Shown here in pieces: positions 1 through 10,392 of a DNA stretch of 64,000 bases. The stretch's first letter is position 1, and each line of letters begins with the position of its first letter. The notes beneath the pieces were generated by a model. The model was not told the origin of the DNA, did no database searches, and saw nothing but the letters and a program-made list of their open reading frames with translations. Position numbers and translations under genes: made by a program. The DNA comes from Strigamia acuminata. Lineage: Eukaryota > Arthropoda > Chilopoda > Geophilomorpha > Linotaeniidae. The DNA is taken from the NCBI GenBank assembly GCA_949358305.1, contig OX442319.1, positions 14,136,001 to 14,200,000 of the forward strand, written 5' to 3'.

Positions 1-33
1 TCTCGCGCACCTCGTGTGTTTCTCGCGCGCACC

Positions 34-563
34 TGTTGCGGACCCCCGCACCAGGTGGAGCTGATGGTCCTTGGCCCGGCCAATTGGGAACCGGAAGTGC
101 CCCTTCCGGAAGTGGTGGGCCCCGCAGAGGCCCAGAGAGTTCTCTAACTTCCAGCATGGCGAACGGTCGCTTCCACGATCGCTCTTCCACGCTGGCGGCA
201 ATGATGAATCCGATTGGCGTAGCGACTCTGTCGCCCGCCGGGACTTGATAAGTCCGAGTTCCCCATGTCCGTCCTGCGTTCTCCGTGAACGTAGCGGCGA
301 CATGGCTAAACGGTATTCCGACCACGTGTGTCATGGCGGCCATTGGCCACCGTGCCACGTGGTCTTGTTAGGGACGGCTGTTCGCAGCCGTCGCATTGGG
401 AAATGCACTGGGAGACACCACATCATACCCCTAGACATAATAAAGCTTACCTTAAACTAAACTTGTGTCTCTTGTGTATTTCGGAGTGAATTCTATCGTG
501 TGTGTTGTGTCCAGCGCCTCGTGGCTCTCCCCCGACCACGTGGCGACCGTCCAAACACTCACA
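34..563 (+). repeat. LTR-like sequence, copy A
   Basis: The block begins TGTTGCGGACCCCCGCACC and ends AACACTCACA. It has an AATAAA signal at 439-444 followed by a TTGTGT..TTGTGTATTT stretch. A diverged shorter relative lies at 35236-35495 and shares the start (TGTAGTGG..CCCGCAC), the GGAAATGCAC block, the TTGTGTATTT block and the end. Two dispersed copies that both start TG and end CA and carry an internal poly(A) signal suggest LTRs, probably solo. I see no target duplication and no linked gag-pol, so the class is open. Open frames inside it (36-248, 71-460) look like noise. Confidence 0.45.
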
Positions 564-1663
564 ATGCATGTTACAAGTACGATGCGATGCGCGGGAATGT
601 TTGAATAATTCCAACAAAAATTGTAGCCAAATAATGGTAGAATTATATCCTAAAAGTATTGTTTATTCGTTTATTTTGTTACGTTTAGAAAATTGTATTA
701 AAAGAGGTGATGAACTTAGTTTTGACCATTATTCCATTTTTTTTGCCAAGGAGTTGTAAAGTACAACACCTGTTGACATCCAATGGATATCTGTGTTTGG
801 ATATGCACATTTTGTCATAACGACACTTTACAGTACCTGGCGTTTAGCGTTTTCCTGAAACAAGCTCGTAAGCAGTTCTCTAAGTCAACTTCATTGCCAC
901 ACGGTTTTCGTTTCAGGTTAATGAAGTGATACTAAAACGAGTTTAGAAAGAAATATTGAATTAATTTTAGCACAATTGTTACTTAGAATAAACAAACAGC
1001 GCTAATGTTTTGAAAGTTGTAGATCTAAACATTACATGTTTGACTGCTAAGACAGTAATATCTTATTTTTTAAACTTTAAACTTTGAACTTATTCCTTAC
1101 TTTCTGCGTGATTATTCCAGCACGGTTCATTTTGCGATTACATGGCATTCTGGTTAAAACAGTTTTGAGTAAATGATCCACGATCGGTGAGGCATCTATT
1201 AATACCTTTAAATTAAAACAATAAATGACAATTGTTACAAAAATAGGCGATTAGTATAGTGGCGTATTGGATGCACTCGCAGACTAAAAACTTCCTCTTA
1301 ATAACGGATCAAGTTTGTTTTCAATGCAAATTAGTGTAAATTAATGCAATTCATTTAGCTAATCAAATACTTACAACAACACTCCAGCATTTTTTGGGGA
1401 GTTTGAATTTTATTATCATCTTGTAATATTGATTTCCAAATTTCCAAACAAATGCTAAAGAAAATGGATTTTAAAATTTAAATGAACCAATTTTTGTAGA
1501 CTTACGACTAGAAACTTGTGTCACTGGGTAAAGGGCAGGGTGCATTTTAACTGTAAGGTTAGCACGTGATTTCCCCTACAAAGATTACATGAAATTACAT
1601 TTTATATTAAACTTTTATTTTGCAGACAAAAGAATTTTTTCAAAAAAAATGAAAATGATTTAC
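564..1663. other. Non-coding AT-rich stretch
   Basis: No convincing gene was found. It lies between the LTR-like block and the minus-strand channel-like exon, so part of it may be that gene's intron. A plus-strand frame at 502-759 starts inside the LTR-like block and shows no recognisable motif. Confidence 0.5.
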
Positions 1664-2128
1664 CGCTGCAAAGTAGGCATCGGTTATGAAGTTAGAAGGT
1701 CTGAGATATTTTATTACGTCTGAGTAGTTATATTTTGACGACCATGGATTAGCGTGCGCATAATAGCATTGGTCTTTTTTATTTATGAACTTATTAAATT
1801 CTTGCGTGGTGTGTGGATAAAAATAAACAAATGGCATCCTAGAAGCATCTGTCGTTTCAACTAAGTTGGCGTCAACTGCTGTTGGCTCAGACAAGTAACG
1901 CATTATTCGGTCTGCGCTTTGGTAAACACAAGCTGCTATATTCATCAAGAGTAGAGTGCAAACTAGTACACGTAGAATCTTTTTCTTTCCCGAAATTTTC
2001 TTGAGTGATTTGGTAAACTCTGGCGTCCCCGTTTGCTCGGTGAGAATATTTGCAACGATGTCACGCAATCTTCTAATTCTGTGTTTCTGAATCCAGCCTA
2101 AACGTTGGCTCGCTTGCTGCGCTTCCAT
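1664..2128 (-). CDS. Possible DEG/ENaC-type sodium channel, 5' exon
   Basis: A 155-codon exon from ATG at 2128 to a donor (GCAGCG|GTAAAT) at 1664. A basic cytoplasmic N-terminus of about 50 residues (GKKKILR) leads into one hydrophobic segment at about 52-78 (VLVCTLLLMNIAACVY), followed by an extracellular-looking part with MPFVYFYP. This matches the layout of degenerin/ENaC/pickpocket N-termini: short basic tail, first membrane segment, then a motif near the FPAVTIC position. The motif itself is not well conserved. The remaining exons, which should carry the Cys-rich loop and second membrane segment, were not found between 564 and 1663 and may lie outside the window. A GTGAGA donor near 2205 suggests a possible upstream exon. 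It could instead be another type II membrane protein. Confidence 0.35.
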
Positions 2129-2959
2129 TATGTATTTTTCTCACATATAACTGTACGCCTCGATTACTGGTTCAGTTGGTGTACATAATAAAATTTATCG
2201 TCTCACCTTTACGTTGGACTGAAAATGATAATGAGTGAGTAGTTCGAGTTCGAGCGAAACAGTTGTATCAAAGTTGGTCAATCCAGTTGTTTGAATTTGA
2301 TCGGTCACAATGACTGACGGTGAAAGGCCATTCAAACCGTCGAGCAGTGGAAATGTTCTCGCCGTCCACGATGAAAATAGCGGATAAGTGTATTCCAGTT
2401 GAAGTGTGTTTCTCCAGCTCGACCTGGTCTGCTTCATTCATTTTTCTAATCAATATATTTAACATCCTGTTTACTATTTTACATAAAGATGATTTATTTT
2501 TGAAATAAATGACAACTGCTTATGCCCGATGAATTATTTCTTTCAGAATTTTTATTGCTTCGAGAGAAGAAGTGGAGCATTTTTATATGACGGCAAACAT
2601 TATTTATGAATTCTATTGATGGAGCTTTTTGAAGCAACATTTACCGACATTTCATTTTTTGTTTTTAGTCAAAATATTTTAAATGTTATTCTTAAGAACT
2701 TCTGTAATAATTGGACAAAATTGTCATGAATTAAACAAATTCAGTCATAAATAGAAATAATTCATCAAAAATAAAAAAGAATTCATCAAAAATAAAAAAA
2801 GAATTCATCAAAAATAAAAAAAAATAAACAAATGAAACCAAATTTATCATAAATAGGAAAAAATTCATCATCGTAAGTAGGAAATAATTTGAATTTTATC
2901 AAAAATAGGGAAAAATTGTTGTAAATTACGTACGTGTTTTGTTTTGACAGACAACACGT
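2129..2959. other. Non-coding, with a short A-rich tandem repeat
   Basis: No gene is supported. 2195-2437 (minus) has an open frame ending at a possible donor AAAG|GTGAGA and might be a 5' exon of the adjacent minus-strand gene. 2757-2905 is a degenerate repeat of about 21 bp with the core TTCATCAAAAATAAAAAA. Confidence 0.4.
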
Positions 2960-3248
2960 GGTCAAGAGAGAGCTTCGAGTTCTTAGAAGCGTGGTCATTC
3001 CCGAAGCCATTTTGGATGCAGTATGACCGAACTCGACCATCTCTGAAGACGAGGAACAAAACTAAATCGCAAGCGAGGTGGGAAACCGCAAAGGAAGAAC
3101 CAGAAGGATTTCCGTGACCGACGTCGCCGAGCGCAAGATTCGGCGAGACGAAAAAATGCGCATCCGCTTGGAGGAGCGCCGTTTGGAGTGGGAGATCGAA
3201 AAGAGCCGACAGGAAGATAAAAGAAGCCGTGCCACGGGGGTCGACTAA
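2960..3248 (+). pseudogene. Decayed fragment of a charged helical protein
   Basis: One frame (codons in phase with 3240) reads IASEVGNRKGRTRRISV and then a strongly charged helix rich in R, E and K (EERRLEWEIEKS) to a TAA at 3246. Upstream the same frame is broken by TGA and TAA codons. The charged helix resembles the C-terminal tail of Myb/SANT- or MADF-like DNA-binding proteins, but I cannot assign a family. It touches the left inverted repeat of the next element, so it may be a remnant of that element or the sequence into which it inserted. Confidence 0.35.
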
Positions 3249-4784
3249 TCGGCCGTCGTCCGTCGGACGTCGGACGTCGTTAAAATCGACTAATCGGTCG
3301 TCATCCGTCGGCCGTCGTCCGTCGGTTTTCACCCCAAATATATTTTTATTTTTATTTTTCAGTTTTCAGTTTGTGTATTGCCATTTTTATTATAAATTTA
3401 TTGAGGAATAAATTTGTTTTGATTTTGTATCAAAGTGATCGCGTGTGTTTGCTTTTTCTTTAGTTTTTGGAAATTAAATTTTTATTGTAATTTAGTATTG
3501 TGGGATGGAAACGGGAACATAGCGAGAACGTGAAGAAGAACGAACAATACACCGAGCCGTGCGATAAAACGCAAACGCTGACGAGATTGACCCTGATGTT
3601 AGCAGCATTAAACTTGATATTAGCAGCGATGACTTGCCAGAGGAAGAGGACGATGTCGATGTCGTTCGCTTTCAATGCTTACTTGTTAGAGCCTCGCCCA
3701 CAAATTCCTCTAATCTGTGGCCTCGCCAATGGCTTAGTAATTTTGTGATTGAGGATTTTGCTATTGCAACCATCAACAAGTTAGAAATGAATTTGCAATT
3801 CGTCCTTTTTGTCCCGCATTATGTTTCTCAATGGCTTATTATATCCAAAGAAAACAAGCGCTCCGCTATAAAATTCTTCCAATGTCATCAAACTTTAAAT
3901 AATGACATTCTTTTGGTTCTGCTTGGAACGATGAATACAACAACGCACAAATCCGCAGAACATTGGATGCTGGGTGTAATTTGTTTCAAACTGAAACAAA
4001 TCATTATATTCGATTCGTGCAAGGTTGATTCATTTCGAAAAGAGTCATTTCAAATTTTGAAATGTTTTACAGCAATTTCGTATGCATTGGCAGGTTTTGA
4101 TTGCAATTTTGATGAGTGGACGATGAATTATGCTCTGGACATAATGCAACAGCCAAATTCTTATGACTGCGGATTATACGTGTGTCAGGGTTTACGGCAT
4201 TGTTGGCAAATACAGATTTCAAATTAATTGCTAGTGATGACTACCAAAGAGAAGTAAACAAATTCCTGTGTGATAATAATCGGATTAGCCAACCGTATAT
4301 AACTCAAGAAGATACTGGCAAAATCGCAGCAGTTATCGAAAAAAATATTCTTAATTTAAGCATGTATAATGTGGAAAACATTGTACAGGAAAAAATTCAT
4401 TCTGAAATAGCGGAAATATTATTTGAATCCAACAGGGAAATTACAATTTGCGCGATTGGTAATAATACAAGTAGGTGTAAACCTTTTGATGGAATAACGG
4501 TTGATGTGACGGGGATTGTTGCTACTCGAAAACATTTGCTGTGTTTAATTTGCCGCCAATGGTACCATGAAGAATGTATGGAATATAAATATGATGAGGC
4601 TGAAGATTACTTTACTTGTAATAATTGTAATAATTGTTAATTTTAAAACCGAAACTGTTAATTTCCAACAATATTAAATTAGAATAAAAATATCATTTCA
4701 AAACACACAATACAAAATACAAAAACTGAAATCTGAAAAATAAAAATAAAAATCTATTTGGGGTCAAAACCGAAGGTCGACCCC
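3237..4784 (+). mobile_element. DNA transposon remnant with long terminal inverted repeats
   Basis: The left end reads GGGGTCGAC, then after about 75 bp GGTTTTCACCCCAAATA followed by T/A-rich ATTTTTATTTTTATTTTTCAG. The reverse complement of the right end (4784 leftward) reads GGGGTCGACCTTCGGTTTT, then GACCCCAAATA and the same T-rich block and CAG. The inverted repeats therefore match over roughly 60-70 bp, except that the left copy has an extra 75-bp insert of direct repeats built on CGTCCGTCGG. Inside are a broken C48 protease and a PHD-like finger. No transposase was recognised. Ulp1-type proteases travel with several DNA transposon groups (for example KDZ elements and some MULEs), so this is probably an internally deleted member of such a group. 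No target duplication is evident. Confidence 0.6.
3500..4640 (+). pseudogene. Ulp1-like C48 cysteine protease with PHD-like finger, frameshifted
   Basis: The C48 signature is clear: His in AEHWMLGVI (about 3957), Asp in IIIFDSCK (about 4010) and the Gln/Cys pair in QQPNSYDCGLYVC (about 4150-4185). The protein then continues in another frame (4182-4640) and ends with a PHD-like metal site, CLICRQWYHEEC and a final CNNC. At least two frame breaks are needed to join the parts, one near 3590 between TLTR and DPDVSS and one just after the catalytic Cys. The family cleaves SUMO or ubiquitin-like conjugates. In transposons its role is unclear. It lies wholly within the inverted repeats of the element. 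Functionally it should be considered broken unless unseen introns restore the frame. Confidence 0.6.
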
Positions 4785-4797
4785 GTAAGGGACACTC

Positions 4798-4966
4798 TGT
4801 GGTATCTTGATATGTATCTGCGCCACTAGATGGCGCTACGCGCGGTGACACCTGGCGCCGGTGTTTACCTGCGTTAATGAATGAGAATAAAACTTCAGTT
4901 TATAATTAGTGCATCAACTCATACAAACGTGTCCTTTATTGTGTCTATAGAATCGAGGATACGACA
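4798..4966 (+). repeat. 5' LTR of Ty3/gypsy element
   Basis: 169 bp, TGTGGTATCTTG to GATACGACA, identical base for base to 9394-9562 by eye. It contains an AATAAAA signal (GAGAATAAAACTTC). It is flanked on the left by CACTC (4793-4797), which is repeated at 9563-9567 as the target-site duplication. Just inside, TTGGCGACGAGG at 4967 sits where the primer binding site should be; the tRNA was not assigned. Confidence 0.95.
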
Positions 4967-5096
4967 TTGGCGACGAGGATTAAAGTAAATGTAATCCGCT
5001 CGCATCAAATGCTGAACTCGTCATCCATTGATTTGAGTGGAGTGAGTGTGTTTGAAAAAGTGGGCGTAGCAGTGATAAAGCTGTTTTTCGGCGGAA

Positions 5097-8000
5097 ATGG
5101 CCACCAATCTGAATTTACCGACGGTTGGAAATTTTGACATTACAACTGGGAATTTGGACTATAGCTGGAAGAAATGGAGTAAGTCACTTCAATATTATTT
5201 GGAAGCGGCGAGAGTGGGCGAAGCACAGAAGTTGGCAACGCTGCTACACCTCGCCGGCACGGATGTACAGGACATCTATGATACGTTTACGCCGGCAAAT
5301 AAACTGACATATGATCTAACACTCGCCGCGCTCGGTGTGTATTTCAATCCACGGAAAAATCTGAGATTTGAAAGGCACGTGTTTAGACAACAAACACAGG
5401 AGCCCGCCGAGGTAATGGACGCTTTTGTTACACGCTTGAAAACGAAGGTGAAAAGCTGCGAATTTGGCGTTTTAGAAGACGATTTAATCGTCGATCAAGT
5501 GTTAGAGAAAGGCCGCGACAAGGGCTTGCGGCGGCGCTTGCTGCGCGAAACTGACTTGACTTTAGACTCTTTATTAAAGCTAGCTCGCTCAGCAGAGGCA
5601 AGTGAGCAGCACGCAACGTCGATGGAGCGAACGACGGCCGAAAACACCAAGGAGATCCTTGTAAACCAGCTCACGGGTGAGAAAAAGCCATTTTTTAAAA
5701 ATCGTGGTAAAAGTGGGCGTGGCACATTTCGCAAATTCAACGCGAAACCGCAAAATTCGGACGACAGACGTTTCGATAAATCCCAAGTGGTGAAGGAATG
5801 CTATCGTTGTGGCCACAAGGATCATCTAGCAAATGATTGCACCGTTGCAAAGAACAAGGAGTGCGGGTTTTGTCACAAAATTGGACATTTTGCTAAAGTT
5901 TGCAGGTTGAAAAGCGCCGGAGGTCGTACACGTGGCAAGGAGCGTGTCCAGTACGTCGGCGTGAACGAATACGACTACGACAGCGAGTATTCGTGCTGCG
6001 TAACGTCTCACGAACGGAATAATGGCGTGACGATGAAGATCGATCAACAAGACGTAAGAGTTTTAATTGATTCTGGTTCATCGGTGAATACAGTGGGTCA
6101 AAAGGCATGGACATTATTAAAAAAGAAGGGAATTAAATTAACACCAACGAAGACAAGACTGTTTGCGTATGGAGTGAATGAGCCACTAGTAGTTAGCGGT
6201 GAATTTAATACGCAGGTGCAAGCGGCTGGAAAATCAGTAAATGCGAGATTTTTAGTCGTTCCATCAGGAAAAATGCCGTTGTTGTCTCGAAAAACATCCA
6301 AAGAGCTGGGATTGTTGAAAATTGATGAAGAAATTGCAAATGAACTTACTAATGATGATTCTTTATTCGATGAGTCTTTAGGAAAATTGAGGAAGGACTT
6401 GGCCAATCGAATTACAAAATTTCGAGATGTTTTTAAAGGGATTGGAAAACTCAAGGAGTTTGAACTGGAATTGTATATGGACGCGAACGTGCGACCAGTT
6501 GCGCAATCGGTGCGCAGAATACCTTTCCACATCCGCAAACAGCTGGACATCGAAATAGATAATTTGTTGCAGGCCGACATCATCGAGCCAGTCACCGGCG
6601 CGACGGAGTGGGTTTCACCCGTCGTGCCCGTGAAAAAGCCGGATGGCTCAATCAGGCTGTGCCTTGACATGCGTGCCGTCAATGAGGCGGTGAAGAGGAA
6701 CCGCCATCCGCTCCCCACGATGGAGGAGGTTTTGGATGAAATTGACGGTGCGGAGTTGATTTCAAAACTCGATTGTCGCCAGGGATATTTACAAATCCCT
6801 CTCAAAGCGGATTCGAGGCGGTTTACTGTTTTTGTCACTCACAGGGGACTTTTCCGCTACAAGAGACTGTTCTTTGGGATCGCCAGCGCACCCGAGGAGT
6901 ATCAACGGATTCTCCAGAACATCTTGGCCGAGTGCGACGGGACGAAGAATTCTCTTGACGACATCGTCGTGCACGGGAAAACAGTCGAAGAACACGATCA
7001 ACGTCTGGAAAAAGTTCTCGAAACACTTTCTCGAAATGGATTGACTTTGAACCTGAAAAAGTGCTGTTTTGGCGTGTCGAAAGTCACGTTTCTTGGACAT
7101 GTGATTTCAAAAAGTGGCATTTCCGTCGCGGAATCAAAAGTCGAAGCGGTGCGGAATGCAGTTGCGCCAAAGAACGAGACGGAGATCCGAAGTTTCTTGG
7201 GCCTAATCAATTATTGTGCTCGGTATATTCCGAACTTCGCGACTGAAGCGGAGCCATTACGATTGATGGCCAGGAAGGACGTCACTTTTGAATGGGGGAA
7301 ACGTCAGAACGACGCATTTGAAAAATTGAAAGAACTTTTATGTAGCTCGGACGTTTTGGCATTTTTCCGAAAAAATGTCGAAACCGAATTAATCGTCGAC
7401 GCGTCGCCGGTCGGTCTTGGCGCCGTCCTCACTCAGCGTCAACCGGACAACCAGATGAAACCAATTGCGTTCGCCAGCCGAACGTTGTCAGACGTTGAAC
7501 GACGATATTCTCAGACTGAGAAAGAAGGGCTCGCAGTCGTCTGGGGCTGTGAGCGCTTCAGAATGTATTTAATCGGCATGCCATTTCTTTTAATAACAGA
7601 CCACAAGGCGCTGGAGACCATCTACGGGACCAGATCGAAGCCGTCAGCAAGGATGGAAAGATGGGTGCTGAGATTGCAACCATTCGAATTCACGATTCGT
7701 CACCGGCCGGGCAGCGCGAACATAGCGGACGCGCTGTCTCGTTTGCTGCCCGCCGGAGAAGGAAAAAGTGTTTTGGGACGAACAGAAGCTTATGTGCGGT
7801 TTGTGGTCGAGAGTGCGCTGCCGAGGGCAATGACTTTGCGAGAAGTCGAACAGGCGTCGAGAGCAGACGAAACTATTTGCGAAATCAATAAGTGTTTGCG
7901 CGACGGAAACAAATTTAATAACGCTCTTCAAAAATTTCAGCTGATAAGGAGCGAATTAGCGATGACAAACGGAGTTTTGCTTCGAGGACCACGAATTGTG

Positions 8001-9203
8001 ATGCCGGAGTCACTGCGGAGGAGAGTGGTCGAATTGGGACACCAAGGTCACCAGGGCGTCGTAAGAACGAAGTAACGCCTGCGTGAAAAGGTCTGGTGGC
8101 CTGGCCTGGACCACGACGTCGAGCGTGCAGTGCAGCGATGCCACGCTTGTCAGCACAGCAGTGCGACGGAGAAGCCGGAACCAATTCGGAGCACGCCGCT
8201 GCCAAAAGGACCATGGCGGGAGCTGGCGATCGATATTTGCGGTCCATTCAAGGACGGCAATTCGATTGTCGTTCTCGTCGATTATTACTCGCGTTTTCCG
8301 GAGGTACTAATTTTGAAGTCGACAGTGTCGGAAAGGATAATTGTTTGGCTGCGTCGAGTTTTCGAGCGCTGGGGAATTCCGGAGTCGTTGACTTCGGATA
8401 ATGGGCCCCAATTCGTCTCGGAGCAGTTTCGGGTTTTTCTGGAGGAGCAGGGAGTCCACCATCGTAGGGTCACTCCATACTGGCCCCAGGCCAACGGAAC
8501 TGTTGAGAGACTGAATAAGTCTTTTGTCAAAGCTTTTCGGGCCGCGGAAGTCGAAGGCGGCAACTGGAAAAAGGCACTCGGGACATTTTTACAATCGTAC
8601 AGGAGTACGCCACACCGTACCACAGGAGTGTCGCCGTACGAACTAATGACGAAGAGGAAAATGCGAACAAAGATTCCGCAAATGATGTTGGAAGAAAAAG
8701 GAAAATTACATCAAATTGTAAAAAGGAAAGATGCGGAGGAAAAGGAAAAATCGAAGCGGTATGCAGATCAGCGTCGCAGGAGCAGGGAAAGCGACATCCA
8801 GCGGGGCGACAGAGTGCTGGTTGCGAAGTCAAGAACACACAAGCTCGATCTTGCATACGAGCACGATTTAATGACGGTGTTTCAAAAGAATGGGAATTGT
8901 TTGCTGTTGAAAACAAACGACGGCAGAATCGTCAAAAGGAACGTGACGAAAGTGAGGCGATACTTCCCATTAGATGACGACTTACCGTTACCCAATGATG
9001 ACAACATTCCAGTAGAGGCGATTCCAGGTCAGCCGAGACCAGATGCCCATTTGCTGCCTGGGCCACCAGTGAGAGGCGGTAGACGGGGAGCAAGACGTGC
9101 GGCCGACCCTAATTTCCAGCCGAGGAAGTCTGATCGTAAAAGAAGGGCACCGGAATACCTGGGCGGTTACGACACGTCTACACGTCGTAGAAGAGTTGTG
9201 TAA
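5097..9203 (+). pseudogene. Gypsy gag-pol polyprotein with one internal stop
   Basis: One frame runs from ATG 5097 to TAA 9203, broken only by an in-frame TAA at 8073-8075. Gag lies at residues 1 to about 230. Two CCHC knuckles follow (CYRCGHKDHLANDC and CGFCHKIGHFAKVC, about 235-270). The protease has LIDSGSS (about 325). RT has the LDCRQGYLQIPL block and the catalytic site as SLDDIV (about 620), where the residue before xDD is Ser, not the usual Tyr/Ile. RNase H begins at VDASPVGLG (about 767). The integrase zinc-binding part spans the stop; its core has AIDICGPF and TSDNGPQF. The stop cuts off the integrase core unless read through. Gag and pol are fused in frame with no shift signal. The family copies RNA to DNA and inserts it into the genome. 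Confidence 0.93.
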
Positions 9204-9393
9204 TGTTGTCAGAATAAGTACTAATGTTTAACTAAAATAGTTTATTGTTAAAAATTGAAATGTTCAGGCCTGGACGAAAAACGTGTTGTAAATAATTTGA
9301 AATTGTTATTGTGAATAGTTCGAATTGTTGAATAATTTTAATTAATTTATTTTAAATACTGTTACATGTTATTGTTTAAAAAAAAAAGAGTGA

Positions 9394-9562
9394 TGTGGTA
9401 TCTTGATATGTATCTGCGCCACTAGATGGCGCTACGCGCGGTGACACCTGGCGCCGGTGTTTACCTGCGTTAATGAATGAGAATAAAACTTCAGTTTATA
9501 ATTAGTGCATCAACTCATACAAACGTGTCCTTTATTGTGTCTATAGAATCGAGGATACGACA
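9394..9562 (+). repeat. 3' LTR of Ty3/gypsy element
   Basis: Identical to 4798-4966. It is preceded by an A-rich purine tract ending GAGTGA and followed by the target duplicate CACTC at 9563. Confidence 0.95.
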
Positions 9563-9567
9563 CACTC

Positions 9568-10392
9568 CAAAATTCAATTTTTTTTTTGCCTAAAATTCGA
9601 ATTTGTATTTTTTTCGTTGATACTTGTCTTTTTTTTCTTGTCTAAAATGGCTTTTATTTGACAAAATGCACAAAATTTGTAATTGCTTTCCCAGAATAAA
9701 ATAGTCAAAACATTAGAAATTATCATTCTTCTAAATTGACAATTTGATTTATTTCTACCCTATTAAAACTACATAAAAACGTGCAAATATCACCAAACCA
9801 CATGCACACCTCGTTTCAAATTCTCCCACCAGATCGCGCTCTTACCCAGCAGCAGTCAAGGTGTGGTTCTGCACAAGCGGATCCTCTTGCTTCAAATCTC
9901 GCGTCACGTGACCCGAACTCAAACAACTAGTCCCAGCACACCGCTCCAAACTTTTCATCCGCTTTTCTGCCTTTTATCAAATCCAGATCCGCACGTTATC
10001 ACCGAATAACCACAACAACAACTCGCGCGCGCCCAAACAAACGGCTGGATGCGGCCAACACATTGAGACTTCTAATTCACTTAAGTAAGTAGACAAACTC
10101 ATCGGCGCCCGCCCCACCTGTTTGCTCACCTGAAAAACATTTATTCGATCAATTTATTCCGTCCACCATTTAAAAACAGCGATAAAACAACCAAAAAGGG
10201 TTTGTTTTTTCATTTAAAATGGATTTTCATTGACGGTTTGGTTGGAATTTAATTTTAAAGTGATTTTTTATGAGTTTTTGTCGCTTTTGTCTCGCTTTTG
10301 AGTCACGCAGGTGGCCAACGCCCACTATAAGTTGAGTAATTAGAAGAATTTGCATTTTGGTTGATCGATTTGTTTGTTTTATTTTTTTAGAA
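9568..10392 (+). promoter_or_regulatory. Upstream region and probable 5' UTR intron of the Mcr-like gene
   Basis: No coding sequence. A good donor (CTTAA|GTAAGT) near 10084 and an acceptor (TTTTTTTAG) ending at 10390, two bases before the start codon, suggest a non-coding first exon upstream of 10084 and a UTR intron of about 300 bp. No TATA box was convincing. Confidence 0.4.

Larger units (their letters stand above)
4798..9562 (+). mobile_element. Ty3/gypsy LTR retrotransposon, about 4.8 kb
   Basis: Complete structure: 5-bp target duplication CACTC, identical 169-bp LTRs, primer-site-like sequence at 4967, one gag-pol reading frame (5097-9203) and a purine tract (A-run then GAGTGA) just before the 3' LTR at 9394. 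Domain order gag, protease, RT, RNase H, integrase is that of Ty3/gypsy. There is no env-like ORF. The LTRs are very short for the group. LTR identity implies recent insertion. It landed 13 bp from the right end of the older inverted-repeat element. Confidence 0.95.

Noticed and set aside
36-460. Plus-strand frames of 70 and 129 codons
   Set aside because: They lie in the LTR-like block; no ATG-supported product or motif.
6098-6838. Minus-strand frame of 246 codons
   Set aside because: Antisense shadow of the gypsy pol frame.
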